Origin: Patescibacteria group bacterium
GTDB taxonomy: Bacteria > Patescibacteria > ABY1 > UBA10025 > JAHIVO01
Assembly (NCBI GenBank): GCA_028718605.1
Contig: JAQULM010000002.1
Coordinates: forward strand, 62,001 to 126,000
Direction: 5' to 3'
Length of the DNA: 64,000 bases
The position numbers and the translations under genes were made by a program. The notes below the pieces were generated by a model, which was given only the letters and a program-made list of their open reading frames with translations, ran no database searches and was not told where the DNA came from. This document shows positions 21,318-28,518 of the stretch, piece after piece. Numbering within the stretch: position 1 is the stretch's first letter; the number at the start of each line of letters is the position of its first letter.

Positions 21318-21404
21318 GCCGGGATGGCGGAATTGGTAGACGCACAGGACTCAAAATCCTGCGATGGCAACATCATGAGAGTTCGATTCTCTCTCCCGGC
21401 ACCA
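21318..21404 (+). tRNA. tRNA-Leu (CAA)
   Basis: Complete class II tRNA: acceptor GCCGGGA/TCCCGGC, discriminator A and encoded CCA, D arm GCGG.., and anticodon stem CAGGA/TCCTG with loop CTCAAAA (anticodon CAA). It has a long variable arm and the T loop TTCGATT. It begins on the base after the GIY-YIG stop codon. Confidence 0.95.
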
Positions 21405-21466
21405 ACGCACTTGCGCAGAAACGCACAGTCGTATATACTAGCATGGACTCTTACTTTCTTCGCCGA

Positions 21467-21484
21467 GTCCGCCCATGGGTGGAC
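21467..21484. repeat. 18-base palindromic repeat (imperfect copy)
   Basis: GTCCGCCCATGGGTGGAC, one mismatch from a perfect palindrome. A perfect copy of the same unit lies 47 bases away at 21514-21531. Confidence 0.8.
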
Positions 21485-21494
21485 GAGGAAATGA

Positions 21495-21551
21495 GCAATG
21501 CACGAAGGGTGAAGTCCGCCCATGGGCGGACGGAACCCGAAGTGCCATTGC
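21495..21551. repeat. Long inverted repeat around an 18-base palindrome
   Basis: The perfect palindrome GTCCGCCCATGGGCGGAC (21514-21531) is framed by outer arms GCAATGCAC and GTGCCATTGC plus inner GGGT/ACCC, giving an interrupted hairpin of about 57 bases. It ends five bases before the initiator tRNA gene. It resembles a small non-coding mobile palindromic element. Confidence 0.7.
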
Positions 21552-21556
21552 AACGC

Positions 21557-21631
21557 CGCCGGGTAGAGCAGTGGCAGCTCGCGGGGCTCATAATCCCGAG
21601 GTCGGGGGTTCGAATCCCCCCCCGGCAACCA
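21557..21631 (+). tRNA. Initiator tRNA-fMet (CAT)
   Basis: The acceptor CGCCGGG pairs with CCCGGCA except at position 1-72, where C faces A. This mismatch is the hallmark of bacterial initiator tRNA. Three consecutive G-C pairs are in the anticodon stem, the loop is CTCATAA, and A plus CCA are encoded at the 3' end. Confidence 0.93.
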
Positions 21632-21782
21632 CGCCAGCGTTTGCCTAAAGCAGACAAGGGCGAGACCAAAATATTTACATCCGAGCTGAATCAGCGATTC
21701 AGCGAGGAAAGGAGAAACGGCATGGAGGGCGGAGTTTTCGATTGACGGATCGGAAACGGAGCCCGGAGCGCCGTTTGGACGC

Positions 21783-21856
21783 GCCAGGGTAGCTCAGCTG
21801 GTTAGAGCGTGGGACTCATAAGCCCAAGGTCGTGGGTTCGATCCCCACCCCTGGTA
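21783..21856 (+). tRNA. tRNA with CAT anticodon (elongator Met, or Ile with modified C34)
   Basis: The acceptor GCCAGGG pairs with CCCTGGT (first pair G-T). The D arm is GCTC, the anticodon loop CTCATAA, and the T arm GTGGG/CCCAC. Discriminator is A, with no encoded CCA. Pair 31-39 is A-G. Whether it serves Met or Ile (lysidine at C34) cannot be settled by eye. Confidence 0.85.
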
Positions 21857-21892
21857 CGGTCAGGTGGGCAGCTGCTTGTATCGGATTTCAAT

Positions 21893-22435
21893 ATGTACGC
21901 AACGACACACGTCCTGGCAGGGATCGTCATAAGCCAACACACTCCCAATATATGGTGGGCGTTCTTCCTGTCCCTACTGTCGCACTATGCGCTTGATTTT
22001 ATCCCGCACGGCGACCGCCCCGTTGAACGGTGGATCAAGCGTGGCCCGCATCTCGCCCGCTCGATTACCGTACTCTCGATCGATTTTGCACTGCTCATGG
22101 TCATTCTCGCGACTACCTATCACCAGTTAAAGCTCCCGGCTCCCTCAGTCCTCACCGCAGCGCTCATCGGAAGCCTGCTCCCGGATTTCCTCTGGATTGT
22201 CTACGACCTCTACGTGCGCCACATGAAAAAACATCGTCTGTTCAGCCCGCTCTTCAAGCGGTGGTACACAAGGATTCTTATTACCTACATTGAACCGACG
22301 CTCAACCACCACAAACGGATCCACAGCTACATCGACAGTGTGCTCAATACCCATCATTTCCCCGCACTTATTGGCACGATAATTCAAATCACCTTCGCGG
22401 GGGTATTTGCCCTTTTAGCTGTGTATTTCTGGTGA
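21893..22435 (+). CDS. Predicted integral membrane protein
   Basis: The family is not certain. From the ATG at 21893 the product has about 180 residues with four or five hydrophobic segments. It carries the motifs THVLAGIVI near the start, LLSHYALDFIPHGD, and GSLLPDFLWI. The His/Asp pattern in hydrophobic surroundings resembles the membrane-bound metal-dependent hydrolase (YdjM/DUF457-like) group, but no catalytic role can be shown. It follows the tRNA cluster and overlaps the 3' end of the convergent lgt by 21 bases. Confidence 0.65.
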   Translation: MYATTHVLAGIVISQHTPNIWWAFFLSLLSHYALDFIPHGDRPVERWIKRGPHLARSITVLSIDFALLMVILATTYHQLKLPAPSVLTAALIGSLLPDFLWIVYDLYVRHMKKHRLFSPLFKRWYTRILITYIEPTLNHHKRIHSYIDSVLNTHHFPALIGTIIQITFAGVFALLAVYFW

Positions 22436-23215
22436 TCGCTTCCGCAAACGTAACGCGAAGAGCAACCCGGCTCCCAACAACAACGCTATACATAACCATT
22501 GGGTAAGGAGCAACGGCCCGGCAGAGAACATCCCGATCCGTAAAAAATCGAGGCAAAATCGGATACTGGAAAACAGCATGATATAGATAAGTGTCAGGCT
22601 GCCAGTTTGAAGTGCACGGAATCGATACAACGCGCCAATGATCCCGAACACCACCAGCATGAAAAGCGACTCATACAGGAAAAGCGGATGGTAATATTCG
22701 ACAGTAAAATAACCGGGAAGACGGTGTGCCATATCGATCGGTATGCCCCACGCTGCATCTGTCGGTGTTCCGTATAATTCTTGGTTGAAGTAGTTCCCCC
22801 ACCGGCCGATTGCTTGCATGAGCGGCAAGGAAACCACGATAACGTCAGTGATAAGCCAGAACGACAAACGCTTCATTCTCGCGTAGACCGCAGTTGCAAT
22901 CAGGCATGCAAACAAAACTCCATGAAACGCAAGCCCCCCGTCCCAGATGCGCACCATTGTCTCGGGATGCGCCGAGTAGTATTGCCATTCGCCGATGATA
23001 TGGCCGATCCTGCCGCCGATCACCCCGGCGAATGCAAGCAGAAAAAACAGGTTGTAGATATGGTACTCTCGAACCTGTTTTTTCCGTGCTATTGAAAGTG
23101 TGATAATGAACCCGACGAGCACCGCGACTGCCATGATAACCCCGTACCAGTAAACAACCACTGATCCCAGTGTCAATGCAATTGCGTCCGGATGTGCTGT
23201 ATGGAGGACGTTCAT
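22415..23215 (-). CDS. lgt: Prolipoprotein diacylglyceryl transferase
   Basis: Moves diacylglycerol from phosphatidylglycerol onto the lipobox Cys of prolipoproteins. The 266-residue, seven-segment membrane protein has the conserved GGLAFHGV (His98) and the Lgt signature GRWGNYFNQELYG at about 137-149. A C-terminal R-rich cytoplasmic tail follows. It is encoded just after the DsbA-like gene on the minus strand (23-base gap), so the two may be co-transcribed. Confidence 0.95.
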   Translation of the reverse strand: MNVLHTAHPDAIALTLGSVVVYWYGVIMAVAVLVGFIITLSIARKKQVREYHIYNLFFLLAFAGVIGGRIGHIIGEWQYYSAHPETMVRIWDGGLAFHGVLFACLIATAVYARMKRLSFWLITDVIVVSLPLMQAIGRWGNYFNQELYGTPTDAAWGIPIDMAHRLPGYFTVEYYHPLFLYESLFMLVVFGIIGALYRFRALQTGSLTLIYIMLFSSIRFCLDFLRIGMFSAGPLLLTQWLCIALLLGAGLLFALRLRKRSPEIHS

Positions 23216-23238
23216 GGATTGAACGCCGGATGCGCTAC

Positions 23239-24012
23239 TTAGTCCTGCTCAAGCGCGAGGTCCACGACAGCCTTGAAATACGCGTACGGCCGTGCGCCCG
23301 AAACCAACCGTCCGTTCACAAACGTTGCGGGGGTGCCGTTGACGCCGAGGGCTGCTCCTGCAGTAATACTATCCTCAACCTTAGTCGTATATTTGCCATC
23401 ATCAAGACATTTGTTGAATGTCGCCGTATTCAGCCCTAAATCCTTCGCATAGGTCTTCAAATTGTCGACCGCCAACGCATCCTGGTTTTCGAACATCTTG
23501 TCATGCATTTCCCAGAACTTTCCCTGGTCAGCGGCGCATTCTGATGCTTCAGCTGCTTTCTGGGCGTTATCATGCAATGAGGTGAGGGGGAAGTGCCGGT
23601 ATATGAGCTCAACCTGGCCAGCATAGTCTTCCATCAATTGATCAATTGACGCCAAAACTCTGCTGCAATATGGGCATTCGAAATCTGAATACTGGACAAT
23701 GGTAATGGGAGCGTCTTTCGTGCCGGTTGTATGGTCTGTGTCGGCCACCGCAACATCCACCTTGGTAAGTGAAGCGGCATATTCTTCGGGAGTCGGCTCA
23801 GTATTCGTATTAGCCGCCGCCGTGTTCGTAGTATTTGTGGTGGCAACTGAATTGTTCGTATTCGTCACGTCAGACTTGAGAAGCGAGAATGTCAATAAAA
23901 ATGCAGTCAGCGATGCTACCGTAATACCCACGAGGATGCCCATGGTGAATGCCATTTTGGGCGGTGTCCGGAAAACAACTTTATCGTCCCCCTTGTTGAA
24001 TTCATTTTGCAT
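23239..24012 (-). CDS. Membrane-anchored DsbA-like thioredoxin-fold protein
   Basis: Extracytoplasmic thiol-disulfide oxidoreductase of the DsbA/BdbD (Thioredoxin_4) type. The 257-residue product has a membrane anchor at about 23-44, an Asn/Thr-rich linker (about 50-73), and a thioredoxin fold with active site CPYC at 113-116 (FECPYCSRV). The cis-Pro loop is GVNGTPATFVNG. Two further Cys in the helical insert (SECAAD, KCLDDG) match the BdbD pattern. It has its own promoter and an AAAGG site seven bases before the ATG. Partners in the window are the second DsbA-like protein and the thioredoxin-DsbD fusion. Confidence 0.88.
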   Translation of the reverse strand: MQNEFNKGDDKVVFRTPPKMAFTMGILVGITVASLTAFLLTFSLLKSDVTNTNNSVATTNTTNTAAANTNTEPTPEEYAASLTKVDVAVADTDHTTGTKDAPITIVQYSDFECPYCSRVLASIDQLMEDYAGQVELIYRHFPLTSLHDNAQKAAEASECAADQGKFWEMHDKMFENQDALAVDNLKTYAKDLGLNTATFNKCLDDGKYTTKVEDSITAGAALGVNGTPATFVNGRLVSGARPYAYFKAVVDLALEQD

Positions 24013-24062
24013 GATCGTATACCTTTCGTTCTTATTAATTAATTTTAATTATTTGTGTATCA

Positions 24063-24090
24063 ATGATAACAAACACAAAGAGCATGTCAA
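24063..24090 (-). promoter_or_regulatory. Promoter of the first DsbA-like gene
   Basis: On the minus strand TTGACA, 16 bases and TATCAT. The -35 overlaps the stop codon of the upstream DsbA-like gene. A leader of about 45 bases with AAAGG precedes the ATG at 24012. Confidence 0.65.
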
Positions 24091-24794
24091 GGACTGACGG
24101 TATTCGAAGAGGCATAAATCGAGAGGAGTTGGTCGATTATCGTTTGAAATTCTGCAAACGTGACGGTACCCTGGAACTTACGGCCGTTGATAAAGAACGT
24201 TGGCGTACTGGTCGCGCCGACGATATACCCATCAGCGAAGTCCGCCTGTACCTCATCAGCGTACTTCCCCGAGTCGAGGCATTCGGAAAAACGATTGAAA
24301 TCAAGGCCAATTTGAGTTGCGAAATTTTTATAGGCAGTTACTGAGAGATCGACCTGGTTCTGAAAAAGCTTATCGTGCATCTCCCAGAAGCGGCCCTGCT
24401 CGTGAGCACATTCAGCGGCTTCCGAAGCTTTAATGTGGGCTTCGGCAGTCGGCAGGTCACGATAAATTATCTTGATGTCATCCCCATACACCGAGGCGAG
24501 CTCACGAATGACCGGGAATGCCTGGTTGCAGTACGGGCAAAAAAAGTCGGCAAACTCAACAATGACAACCTGGGCGTTTTCCCCCCCCATGTACGGATCA
24601 TCGGCCGATTGAATGATCTTCTGTGCTACCGAGCCTGTCACGCCGCCATTCACATTGTTAATGTTCTGCCTCACAAGGACGTAAAAATATACCGCGAACG
24701 AAGCGACGCACAGGAAAATGAAACCAAACCCAACGAGCCACCATTTCCACATGGCCCGCTTCTTCACTGGCTTACTCGACTCCATTGGTTCCAT
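24087..24794 (-). CDS. Second membrane-anchored DsbA-like protein
   Basis: Paralogue of the neighbouring DsbA-like protein, 235 residues. It has a cytoplasmic Lys/Arg-rich start, a membrane anchor at about 18-41, a short Asn-rich linker and a thioredoxin fold with CPYC at 86-89. The cis-Pro loop is GATSTPTFFING. The conserved pair of extra Cys (AECAHE and ECLDSG) is present. It begins 24 bases after the ferredoxin gene and is probably on the same transcript, which suggests a redox link. Confidence 0.87.
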   Translation of the reverse strand: MEPMESSKPVKKRAMWKWWLVGFGFIFLCVASFAVYFYVLVRQNINNVNGGVTGSVAQKIIQSADDPYMGGENAQVVIVEFADFFCPYCNQAFPVIRELASVYGDDIKIIYRDLPTAEAHIKASEAAECAHEQGRFWEMHDKLFQNQVDLSVTAYKNFATQIGLDFNRFSECLDSGKYADEVQADFADGYIVGATSTPTFFINGRKFQGTVTFAEFQTIIDQLLSIYASSNTVSP

Positions 24795-24818
24795 ATAATG
24801 CCGATTGGCTTGCGTTTA

Positions 24819-25028
24819 CTACGGAAACAGGCGTTTGTCACTATCGTCATAGATTTCGATTGCCTGTGTTGGGCATGATTTTGCCGCATCCATAATGGTT
24901 TGCTCGTCAGCGCCAGTCGGGTTTTTCAATACGACCTTGCCCTCTGCGTCGAGCTCAAAAACATCAGGGGCAATAGCAACACACGAGCCCGCCGAAATGC
25001 ACTTATCCCGAATCAATTTAATCTTCAT
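24819..25028 (-). CDS. Small ferredoxin, likely [3Fe-4S] type
   Basis: Electron carrier of 69 residues. Cluster ligands are Cys10, Cys16 and Cys52. The position that would hold the second ligand of a [4Fe-4S] site is Ala13 (CISAGSC), as in the single-cluster [3Fe-4S] ferredoxins known from cytochrome P450 systems. The following APDVFELD also matches that family. The ATG at 25028 is chosen because it gives the normal MKIKLIRDKC start and lies just downstream of a promoter. No cytochrome P450 or ferredoxin reductase is visible in the window. Confidence 0.85.
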   Translation of the reverse strand: MKIKLIRDKCISAGSCVAIAPDVFELDAEGKVVLKNPTGADEQTIMDAAKSCPTQAIEIYDDSDKRLFP

Positions 25029-25065
25029 ACGTACCGTGGTTAATGGTAAATAGTATGCAGACTGT

Positions 25066-25094
25066 ATTATAGCACGCCCGCGTGAACACGTCAT
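25066..25094 (-). promoter_or_regulatory. Promoter of the ferredoxin-DsbA transcript
   Basis: On the minus strand ATGACG, a 17-base spacer and a perfect TATAAT, about 38 bases before the ferredoxin ATG. It separates this gene from the ferritin gene upstream. Confidence 0.65.
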
Positions 25095-25130
25095 GAATGG
25101 GGCGCCACCAGTAAACCAACAGCCCCTTTT

Positions 25131-25628
25131 TTACTGCCCTCCATTGCGCTTACCGAGCTTTGCATCAAGCATATAGAGGGCATGGGTCTGGTTGCCGATC
25201 TGATCCAGTCTTTCAGCAATTTCGAGAGTGCTTGCCTCTTCCTCAACCTGCTCCTTGATAAACCAGTGCAATAACTCCTCAAATGCATAGTCTTTTTGGG
25301 CATGCGCGAGTTCATACAGCTGGTTGATTTTTTCGGTAATGTACTGCTCATGTTCATAGGCGAGTCTGAACGCTTTGTTTGCCGGGGGTAACTGTGTGGG
25401 TGGTTGCTTGATTGTCTTCAATGACACGGTACCTGCACGAGCGATCATGAAATTGTAAAACTTCATCGCATGTTCAATCTCTTCTTTGGCTTGGGCTTCG
25501 AGCCATGTGCCAATCCCCTTCAGGTTGAATGCGTGATAGTGCGCAGCAAGGGCGAGGTACAAATATGCGGAGTAGAGCTCTTCGTTGATCTGGTCATTGA
25601 TTGCGTCTTGGATTTTTTTTGAAATCAT
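25131..25628 (-). CDS. ftnA: Ferritin
   Basis: Iron-storage ferritin of the bacterial non-haem type, 165 residues with a four-helix bundle. Ferroxidase ligands are visible: Glu17 (NEELYSAYLY), Glu50 and His53 (KEEIEHA), Glu near 94 (YEHEQYI) and the QVEEEAS segment near 127. It begins 16 bases after sodA and appears to be the last gene of the suf-sod-ferritin run, so iron storage would be co-expressed with Fe-S assembly and superoxide defence. Confidence 0.95.
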   Translation of the reverse strand: MISKKIQDAINDQINEELYSAYLYLALAAHYHAFNLKGIGTWLEAQAKEEIEHAMKFYNFMIARAGTVSLKTIKQPPTQLPPANKAFRLAYEHEQYITEKINQLYELAHAQKDYAFEELLHWFIKEQVEEEASTLEIAERLDQIGNQTHALYMLDAKLGKRNGGQ

Positions 25629-25643
25629 AAAATTGAAGATTGA

Positions 25644-26267
25644 TTACTTACTCGTTAGTGCGGCTGATAACTTCTTAGTTACGGCATCCCAGTTGACGAC
25701 GCTCCAGAATGCTTTGATATAATCAGGGCGCAGATTACGGTACTTCAAGTAATACGCATGTTCCCAAACATCGAGGGCCAGTATCGGTGTACGCCCCGAT
25801 GACAGTGGGGTGTCCTGATTTGAAGTTTTCTCGACAGAGAGTGTGCCATCAGAAACCACAAGCCACGCCCACCCGGAGCCAAACTGCGTTGTTGCAGCTT
25901 CTTCAAACAGTTTTTTAAACTTTTCGAAAGTGCCGAAATCACGTTCAATCGCTTTCTTGAGATCTCCGGCCGGTTCGCCGCCGGCGTGTGGACCCATAAT
26001 TTCCCAGAAAAGCGCGTGGTTGACGTGCCCTCCACCGTTGTTACGGACAGCGCCTCGAACATCTTCTGGGATTGTATCAATCGTACGAAGAATTTCCTCC
26101 GGGCTTTTGGAATAAAACTCAGGGTATTTCTCAAGTGCTGCATTCAGTTTTGTCGTGTAAGCGACATGATGCTTGTCGTGGTGGACATGCATTGTTTCGG
26201 CATCGATGTACGGTTCAAGCGCGTCGTATTCATACGATAGATTGGGGGTTACAAATTGTTTTTTCAT
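25644..26267 (-). CDS. sodA: Superoxide dismutase (Fe/Mn family)
   Basis: Converts superoxide to peroxide and oxygen. The 207-residue product has all four metal ligands: His29 (VHHDKHH), the His in VNHALFW, and Asp and His in LDVWEHAYY. GGGHVNH and the Gln in TSNQDTPL are the pattern typical of Mn-type enzymes, though metal choice cannot be proved from sequence. A 6-4-6 inverted repeat lies in the leader. Confidence 0.95.
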   Translation of the reverse strand: MKKQFVTPNLSYEYDALEPYIDAETMHVHHDKHHVAYTTKLNAALEKYPEFYSKSPEEILRTIDTIPEDVRGAVRNNGGGHVNHALFWEIMGPHAGGEPAGDLKKAIERDFGTFEKFKKLFEEAATTQFGSGWAWLVVSDGTLSVEKTSNQDTPLSSGRTPILALDVWEHAYYLKYRNLRPDYIKAFWSVVNWDAVTKKLSAALTSK

Positions 26268-26292
26268 AAATGTGCTGGAATTAAAAATTACC

Positions 26293-26310
26293 TTAGTATT
26301 TTTATACTAG
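26293..26310. promoter_or_regulatory. Inverted repeat in the sodA leader
   Basis: TTAGTAT-TTT-TATACTAG forms an A/T-rich dyad (TAGTAT-TTTT-ATACTA, 6-4-6) about 26 bases before the sodA ATG. It could be an operator for a metal or peroxide regulator or a weak hairpin; no long T tract follows. A TATAAA-type -10 lies inside it on the minus strand. Confidence 0.35.
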
Positions 26311-26336
26311 CAAGTAACCAAAAAAGTGCAAAACGT

Positions 26337-26750
26337 TCATTTCGGATATCTGCTCGTTTTCCGGATCAATGGTTTTTCGATGCCGACCGCTGTCCGTAAC
26401 GCTTCGAGCGCAAGCAGCGCGCATTTCTTACGGGCTGGAGTAATCGGAACGCCCATATCAGCTATAAAGTCTCCGTCAGTATATACCGCAAGCTCCTTGA
26501 TGGTTTTTCCCTTCACGAATTCGGTCAACATAGATGCGCCTGCTCGCGTCAGGCTGCAGCCGGTGCCCTCAAACTTGACGCTCAATAGTTTTTTTTTCTT
26601 TCCGTCGAGCTTATATGCGATCACTATACGATCGCCGCACAATGGATTATCCCGCTCCGCGGAACCATCGGGGTGTCGCATAATACCCTTGTTACGCGGG
26701 TTTTTATAATGGTCCATGATAATTTCACGGTACAATATACTCTCTGTCAT
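26337..26750 (-). CDS. sufU: Fe-S cluster assembly protein SufU
   Basis: IscU-fold zinc protein that accepts sulfur from SufS. The 137-residue product has Cys38 and Asp40 (NPLCGD), Cys65 (GTGCSLTRAGASM) and Cys110 (ARKKCALLALEAL), the SufU ligand set. The ...TRAGASM segment replaces the common ISxASASM. It overlaps the sufS stop by four bases (ATGA), which indicates translational coupling. Confidence 0.93.
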   Translation of the reverse strand: MTESILYREIIMDHYKNPRNKGIMRHPDGSAERDNPLCGDRIVIAYKLDGKKKKLLSVKFEGTGCSLTRAGASMLTEFVKGKTIKELAVYTDGDFIADMGVPITPARKKCALLALEALRTAVGIEKPLIRKTSRYPK

Positions 26751-27991
26751 ACACGAAATATTTTTTTTACCTTATAAACTCCGCGGATAAGCGCTTCGAT
26801 ATCAGCCGGCGTATTGTACAGGTAGAAACTCGCGCGCGCTGTCGCAGGCACGCCCAATTTTTCGTGCAATGGCTGGGCACAGTGGTCGCCCGCCCGAATA
26901 GCGATCCCCTCCTCGTCAAATATTGATGCGATATCGTGGGGATGGGCATCGCCGACGCTAAACGCGATCGCACTGCTGCGATCCCTTGTTTCTTTCGGCC
27001 CATACACTTCAACGCCAGGGATGGCGAGGAGCGCTGGTAATGCCCGTGCGGTAAGTTTCTCCTCATACGCCTGGACAGTTTTCATGCCAAACGCGGAAAG
27101 ATAATCGAGTGCCGCACCGAATCCGATCACGCCCGCGATATCGGGCGTCCCTGCTTCAAACTTCCACGGCAGATCATTCCATTGGGCTCCCTCGAACGTT
27201 ACCTTCGAAATCATATCGCCACCGGTCATGAAAGGGCGCATTTCGCTGAGAATCTCCTCCCTGCCGTGCAGAACGCCTACCCCAGACGGCCCGAGCATCT
27301 TGTGCGCGGAGAATACATAGAAATCAGCGCCAATCGCCTGCACGTCAACTGGCAGATGCGGTACGCTTTGGGCGCCGTCAACCAACACAATGGCCGGCGA
27401 CTTTTTACGTGCAATTTGAACCAGCTTCGCGGCTGGATTAATTGTGCCGAGAACATTCGATACGTGGGCAAATGCGACAATCTTCGTCTTCACTGATATC
27501 ATGGATTCAAACGCATCGAGATCAAGCCGGCCTCGTCCAGTTATTGGAACATACCGTACTTTCGCACCATGCTCCTTTGCAAGCTCCTGCCAGGGTACCA
27601 GATTCGCATGGTGTTCCATCTCGGTAATGAGTATCTCGTCCCCTTTTCGAATATTCGCCTTGCCCCATGAATACGCGACGAGATTGATGCTCTCGGTCGC
27701 ATTTCGGGTAAAAATAATCTCCCGAGTGCTTCCGGCATTGATGAACGACCGAACTTTCTCGCGAACCTCTTCGTACGCTTCGGATGCACGCTCGGAAAAC
27801 TGATAAATCCCGCGGTGGACGTTCGCATAATAATTTTTATAGCATGCGCTCATCGCATCAATGACAGCCTGCGGCTTCTGGGTAGACGCTGCGGAATCGA
27901 GAAATACAAAACGCTTGCCATGAACTCGTTTCTTAAGTATGGGAAAATCGCGAATGCATGCGGCGCTCAGTTTTTTGTTTTTAAACACCAT
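26747..27991 (-). CDS. sufS: Cysteine desulfurase SufS
   Basis: PLP enzyme that takes sulfur from cysteine for Fe-S assembly. The 414-residue class V aminotransferase-fold product has PLP-binding Lys231 (FSAHKMLGPSG), His near 127-128 (EMEHHAN), Asp near 205 (LVDGAQSVPH), and the persulfide Cys371 in RAGDHCAQP. The C-terminal layout is group II (SufS-like). It is coupled to sufU and preceded by the ferritin-like gene at 28007. Confidence 0.95.
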   Translation of the reverse strand: MVFKNKKLSAACIRDFPILKKRVHGKRFVFLDSAASTQKPQAVIDAMSACYKNYYANVHRGIYQFSERASEAYEEVREKVRSFINAGSTREIIFTRNATESINLVAYSWGKANIRKGDEILITEMEHHANLVPWQELAKEHGAKVRYVPITGRGRLDLDAFESMISVKTKIVAFAHVSNVLGTINPAAKLVQIARKKSPAIVLVDGAQSVPHLPVDVQAIGADFYVFSAHKMLGPSGVGVLHGREEILSEMRPFMTGGDMISKVTFEGAQWNDLPWKFEAGTPDIAGVIGFGAALDYLSAFGMKTVQAYEEKLTARALPALLAIPGVEVYGPKETRDRSSAIAFSVGDAHPHDIASIFDEEGIAIRAGDHCAQPLHEKLGVPATARASFYLYNTPADIEALIRGVYKVKKIFRV

Positions 27992-28006
27992 AATTCTTTT
28001 TTATTC

Positions 28007-28477
28007 CTACACTGGTCGGTATTTATCCCATACGGCTTGGACCCGCTGGGCGTGTCCTTTCGTCGCTTGAGCGAGCTTTGACAAGAGCTCCCTGAATTCC
28101 GCCAAATCTGATTTAAATACGGTATAATACTCTTTTTCAATCAATGATGACTCAATATCATGGGCGATTGAGAGCGCATTGATAAGCTCGAGACCGCCCT
28201 GTTCCGCCTGTGCTATGAGCGTAGCGAGGTATTGCAGTGTTGATTCGATGGATGATTCATTGAATCTGCCTTTCTGGAAAAAAACGAGTCCCTCGTCAAC
28301 CCTAGGCATGAGCCTCTTCACCCATGTCGCATGCTGCGCTTCTTCCCCGGCGATCGTCATCCAGAAATCTTTTTCTTCGGGAAAACGCCCCGCGTACAGA
28401 TTATACAAGCGGTTCATGGACTCCTCCAGGAGTGCCAGCTTGTTCAACATCGTGATTTGAAAATTTTCCAGTGCCAT
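28007..28477 (-). CDS. Rubrerythrin/ferritin-like diiron protein
   Basis: The exact family is not assigned. The 156-residue, all-helical product carries the spaced carboxylate/His motifs of ferritin-like diiron proteins: LLEESMNRLYNLYA, AGEEAQHATWV, HDIESSLIEKEYY and TKGHAQRV. The last motif lacks the Glu usually found before the His. It lacks a rubredoxin domain. It lies inside the suf run between sufD and sufS, so a role in peroxide or iron handling during cluster assembly is a reasonable inference. Confidence 0.75.
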   Translation of the reverse strand: MALENFQITMLNKLALLEESMNRLYNLYAGRFPEEKDFWMTIAGEEAQHATWVKRLMPRVDEGLVFFQKGRFNESSIESTLQYLATLIAQAEQGGLELINALSIAHDIESSLIEKEYYTVFKSDLAEFRELLSKLAQATKGHAQRVQAVWDKYRPV

Positions 28478-28518
28478 ACCTGTTATCCTTAGTTAATTAA
28501 TGTCGTTCGTTACGTTCA

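Noticed and set aside
21122..21745. Open frames of 150-168 codons on both strands over the tRNA cluster
   Set aside because: They translate tRNA genes and palindromes (for example the antisense of tRNA T arms gives GGDSNPRP-like strings) and are artefacts.
25097..25131. Terminator between the ferritin and ferredoxin genes
   Set aside because: GGGGC/GCCCC with T6 works only on the plus strand, where no gene ends. On the minus strand it has no T tract.
26326..26709. Plus-strand frame opposite sufU
   Set aside because: Exact shadow of sufU; the sufU frame has all conserved Cys and a coupled start.
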